A stretch of 17,411 bases of DNA from a bacterium Ga0077546. GTDB lineage: Bacteria; Cyanobacteriota; Vampirovibrionia; Obscuribacterales; Obscuribacteraceae. Both the position numbers and the translations under genes were made by a program. Below, one piece after another: positions 15,952-17,411 of the stretch. The DNA lies in assembly GCA_001464165.1 (NCBI GenBank), contig LNEX01000106.1:1-17411 (forward strand). The letters run 5' to 3'. Every line of letters starts with the position of its first letter. The first letter of the stretch is position 1. Below the pieces are notes generated by a model. That model ran no database searches. It was not told where the DNA came from and saw only the letters and a program-made list of their open reading frames with translations.

Positions 15952-17411
15952 ATGAAAGCTTTTATTACTCAATCAATCACTACTGCTAGCTGCCTGCTGA
16001 TTCTGGCTCTGACTTGGACTTTGCCAGCAGGGGCGCAATTTACTTTCACTGAACCTGGTTCTTCTGCAGAAACTCAAAGTGACAGTGCCGCGATATATGC
16101 CAATCGCATATTGAAGCGCAGGCTACAGAGCGATAAGCGCTTGGCCGTGCATCTATTAGCAAAGGAAGAAGGGGGCGCCGATGTCTATGCCAGTTTGCCC
16201 TTTCAGGCGGAACAGCTGCATCTGCTGCTCGGCCGCTATCAGGCCTTTGGCCAGACAAATGCACCAACGGTTGGCCCTAAATTAAAAGGTTCAATAGACG
16301 ACAAAAGATTGGCTCAGACACGCTTTCAAGCAGAGCAAATGATTTTAGGCAATGCCGCTAGCGATGTCAAAGTACTAGACGAATTTAGCTCTCCGCCAGT
16401 AGCAGAAGGAGAAGGCACGCTTTTAAACAAGATCAATGCTGTAGATTGCAATCTTGTACAAGCCTTTGACTTGGCTCTGGCAGGCCGTATGGCCGACGCC
16501 TTAGCGAAACAGTCGGAAACAATCAAAAGCAATCAGAAACTTAGTGCCACCGCTCAAGCGAGAATTGAGAACAATCAACTTTGCCTTTTGGCCCTAAGCG
16601 GCAATCTTGACGCTGCCGCTGCCGCCATCAAGAAAGGTTCCAGCACTTCGCCTTGGCTACAAAGTCCAGCAAAATATCCCATCAATCTGCTTAATCGAGC
16701 CAATATTTTACTTGCGAATAAAGATGCTTCGTCAGCTTTGAAAATTCTTGAGAAATTCGAGGGTACTCTACCGGGCCGATTAGGGCTCGCACTTCTTAGA
16801 GCTAAAACAATGGCCTACAGCCAATTGGGAGAGAATGAAAAAGCTCAAAAATTAGTGGGCGAAATAGTAAAACGCTACCCAAGCAACCCCGGGGCTCTCA
16901 CCATGGCTGGTGACCTAGCCATGCAAAGTGAAAATTACAAACAAGCCGCTATTTATCTAAAACAGGCTGCCAGTCTCAATAAAGCTAACCCCGGTTCGCT
17001 GATAAAGCTAGCCCAGTGTCAATCGAAAATGGGAGATCTAGATGAAGCAATTAAAACAGCCACGCTTGCTACCCGCGATTTTCCCCAGAGCCCAGACTCT
17101 CACATGGCACTGGGCAAGCTGCATATGGACAATAAAGAGTTTCTTGGCGGGCGGCTACAATTTGAGAGAGCACTAGAAGTGAGCTCTAGTTTTTCTGAAA
17201 AGAGGCAAGTATTTTTGCCACTGATAAAAGTGCTAGATATCATGAATGAAGATAAAGACATGCTCAAGTATCTCCAACAATGGGTCAAGCAATACCCCCA
17301 AGAACCTGTCTGCCACTATAACCGCGCCTTTGTCCTGGCAGAGAAAAAACAAGTCGATGAAGCTATCGAAGAATATACAAAAGCTATTGCTCTAGCACCA
17401 AAATATAGCAA
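15952..17411 (+). CDS. Exported TPR protein, 3'-truncated by the window
   Basis: An open frame of 486 codons runs from ATG 15952 off the end of the window. The N-terminus has a signal peptide (MKAFITQSITTASCLLILAL...) with a good AGA cleavage site before Q at residue 29. The first 250 residues contain only weak repeats. From there to the end there are several TPR units, for example those around YSQLGENEKAQKLVGEIVKRYP, MQSENYKQAAIYLKQAASL, CQSKMGDLDEAIKTATLATRDFP and EKKQVDEAIEEYTKAIALAP. It is probably a periplasmic or surface scaffold; no partner can be named. It is divergent from tgt across a 77-bp gap. It resembles the exported TPR gene at 1669-3162 only in general build. Confidence 0.88.
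   Translation, partial: MKAFITQSITTASCLLILALTWTLPAGAQFTFTEPGSSAETQSDSAAIYANRILKRRLQSDKRLAVHLLAKEEGGADVYASLPFQAEQLHLLLGRYQAFGQTNAPTVGPKLKGSIDDKRLAQTRFQAEQMILGNAASDVKVLDEFSSPPVAEGEGTLLNKINAVDCNLVQAFDLALAGRMADALAKQSETIKSNQKLSATAQARIENNQLCLLALSGNLDAAAAAIKKGSSTSPWLQSPAKYPINLLNRANILLANKDASSALKILEKFEGTLPGRLGLALLRAKTMAYSQLGENEKAQKLVGEIVKRYPSNPGALTMAGDLAMQSENYKQAAIYLKQAASLNKANPGSLIKLAQCQSKMGDLDEAIKTATLATRDFPQSPDSHMALGKLHMDNKEFLGGRLQFERALEVSSSFSEKRQVFLPLIKVLDIMNEDKDMLKYLQQWVKQYPQEPVCHYNRAFVLAEKKQVDEAIEEYTKAIALAPKYS

Overview
The window looks like chromosomal DNA from a non-photosynthetic relative of the Cyanobacteria, most likely Candidatus Melainabacteria/Vampirovibrionia (Obscuribacter-like). The main reason is the ATP synthase cluster. 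Read on the minus strand it runs atpI, a (atpB), c (atpE), b' (atpF'), b (atpF), delta (atpH), alpha (atpA), gamma (atpG). This is the cyanobacterial/plastid order, with divergent b and b' subunits and with beta and epsilon missing, hence encoded elsewhere. A Vipp1/PspA-like protein, a SpoIID/LytB protein and many exported TPR proteins fit this placement. The lineage is an inference, since no rRNA or other marker is present.

Layout. 1-4105 (plus strand): the 3' part of an unrecognised protein with an M48-like zinc-protease signature, an exported TPR protein, and panB (pantothenate/CoA synthesis). 4123-7431 (minus strand): a likely operon of a SpoIID/LytB-domain protein, an RseP-type site-2 protease (frame-disrupted) and an FmdB-type zinc-ribbon protein, with the last two one base apart. 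7432-7734: a boundary region with 3'-end repeats, two abutting hairpins, a strong terminator for the atp operon and a promoter for the spoIID operon. 7735-13745 (minus strand): the atp operon. 13746-14001: a divergent intergenic region with inverted repeats. 14002-14787 (plus strand): a pspA/vipp1 homologue whose 3' end overlaps the convergent tgt gene (14744-15874, minus strand). 15952 to the window end (plus strand): a second exported TPR protein, cut by the window edge.

The genes cover energy conversion (FoF1), membrane maintenance (Vipp1-like), envelope proteolysis and cell-wall remodelling (RseP, SpoIID), tRNA modification (Tgt) and CoA precursor supply (PanB).

Four conserved proteins carry sequence anomalies. 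rseP and atpE each have a frame break together with loss of a conserved stretch. AtpB has FGN replaced by LLV, with FGN still readable in another frame. AtpA has two substitutions in a near-invariant motif. In addition, the last codons plus the stop codon of both atpF and atpG are tandemly repeated. I cannot tell assembly errors from real changes here; read mapping would decide. I found no convincing novel defence or mobile system. The most unusual biology is an OadG-like motif fused in front of a SpoIID protein, and the M48-like signature in an otherwise unrecognised protein.
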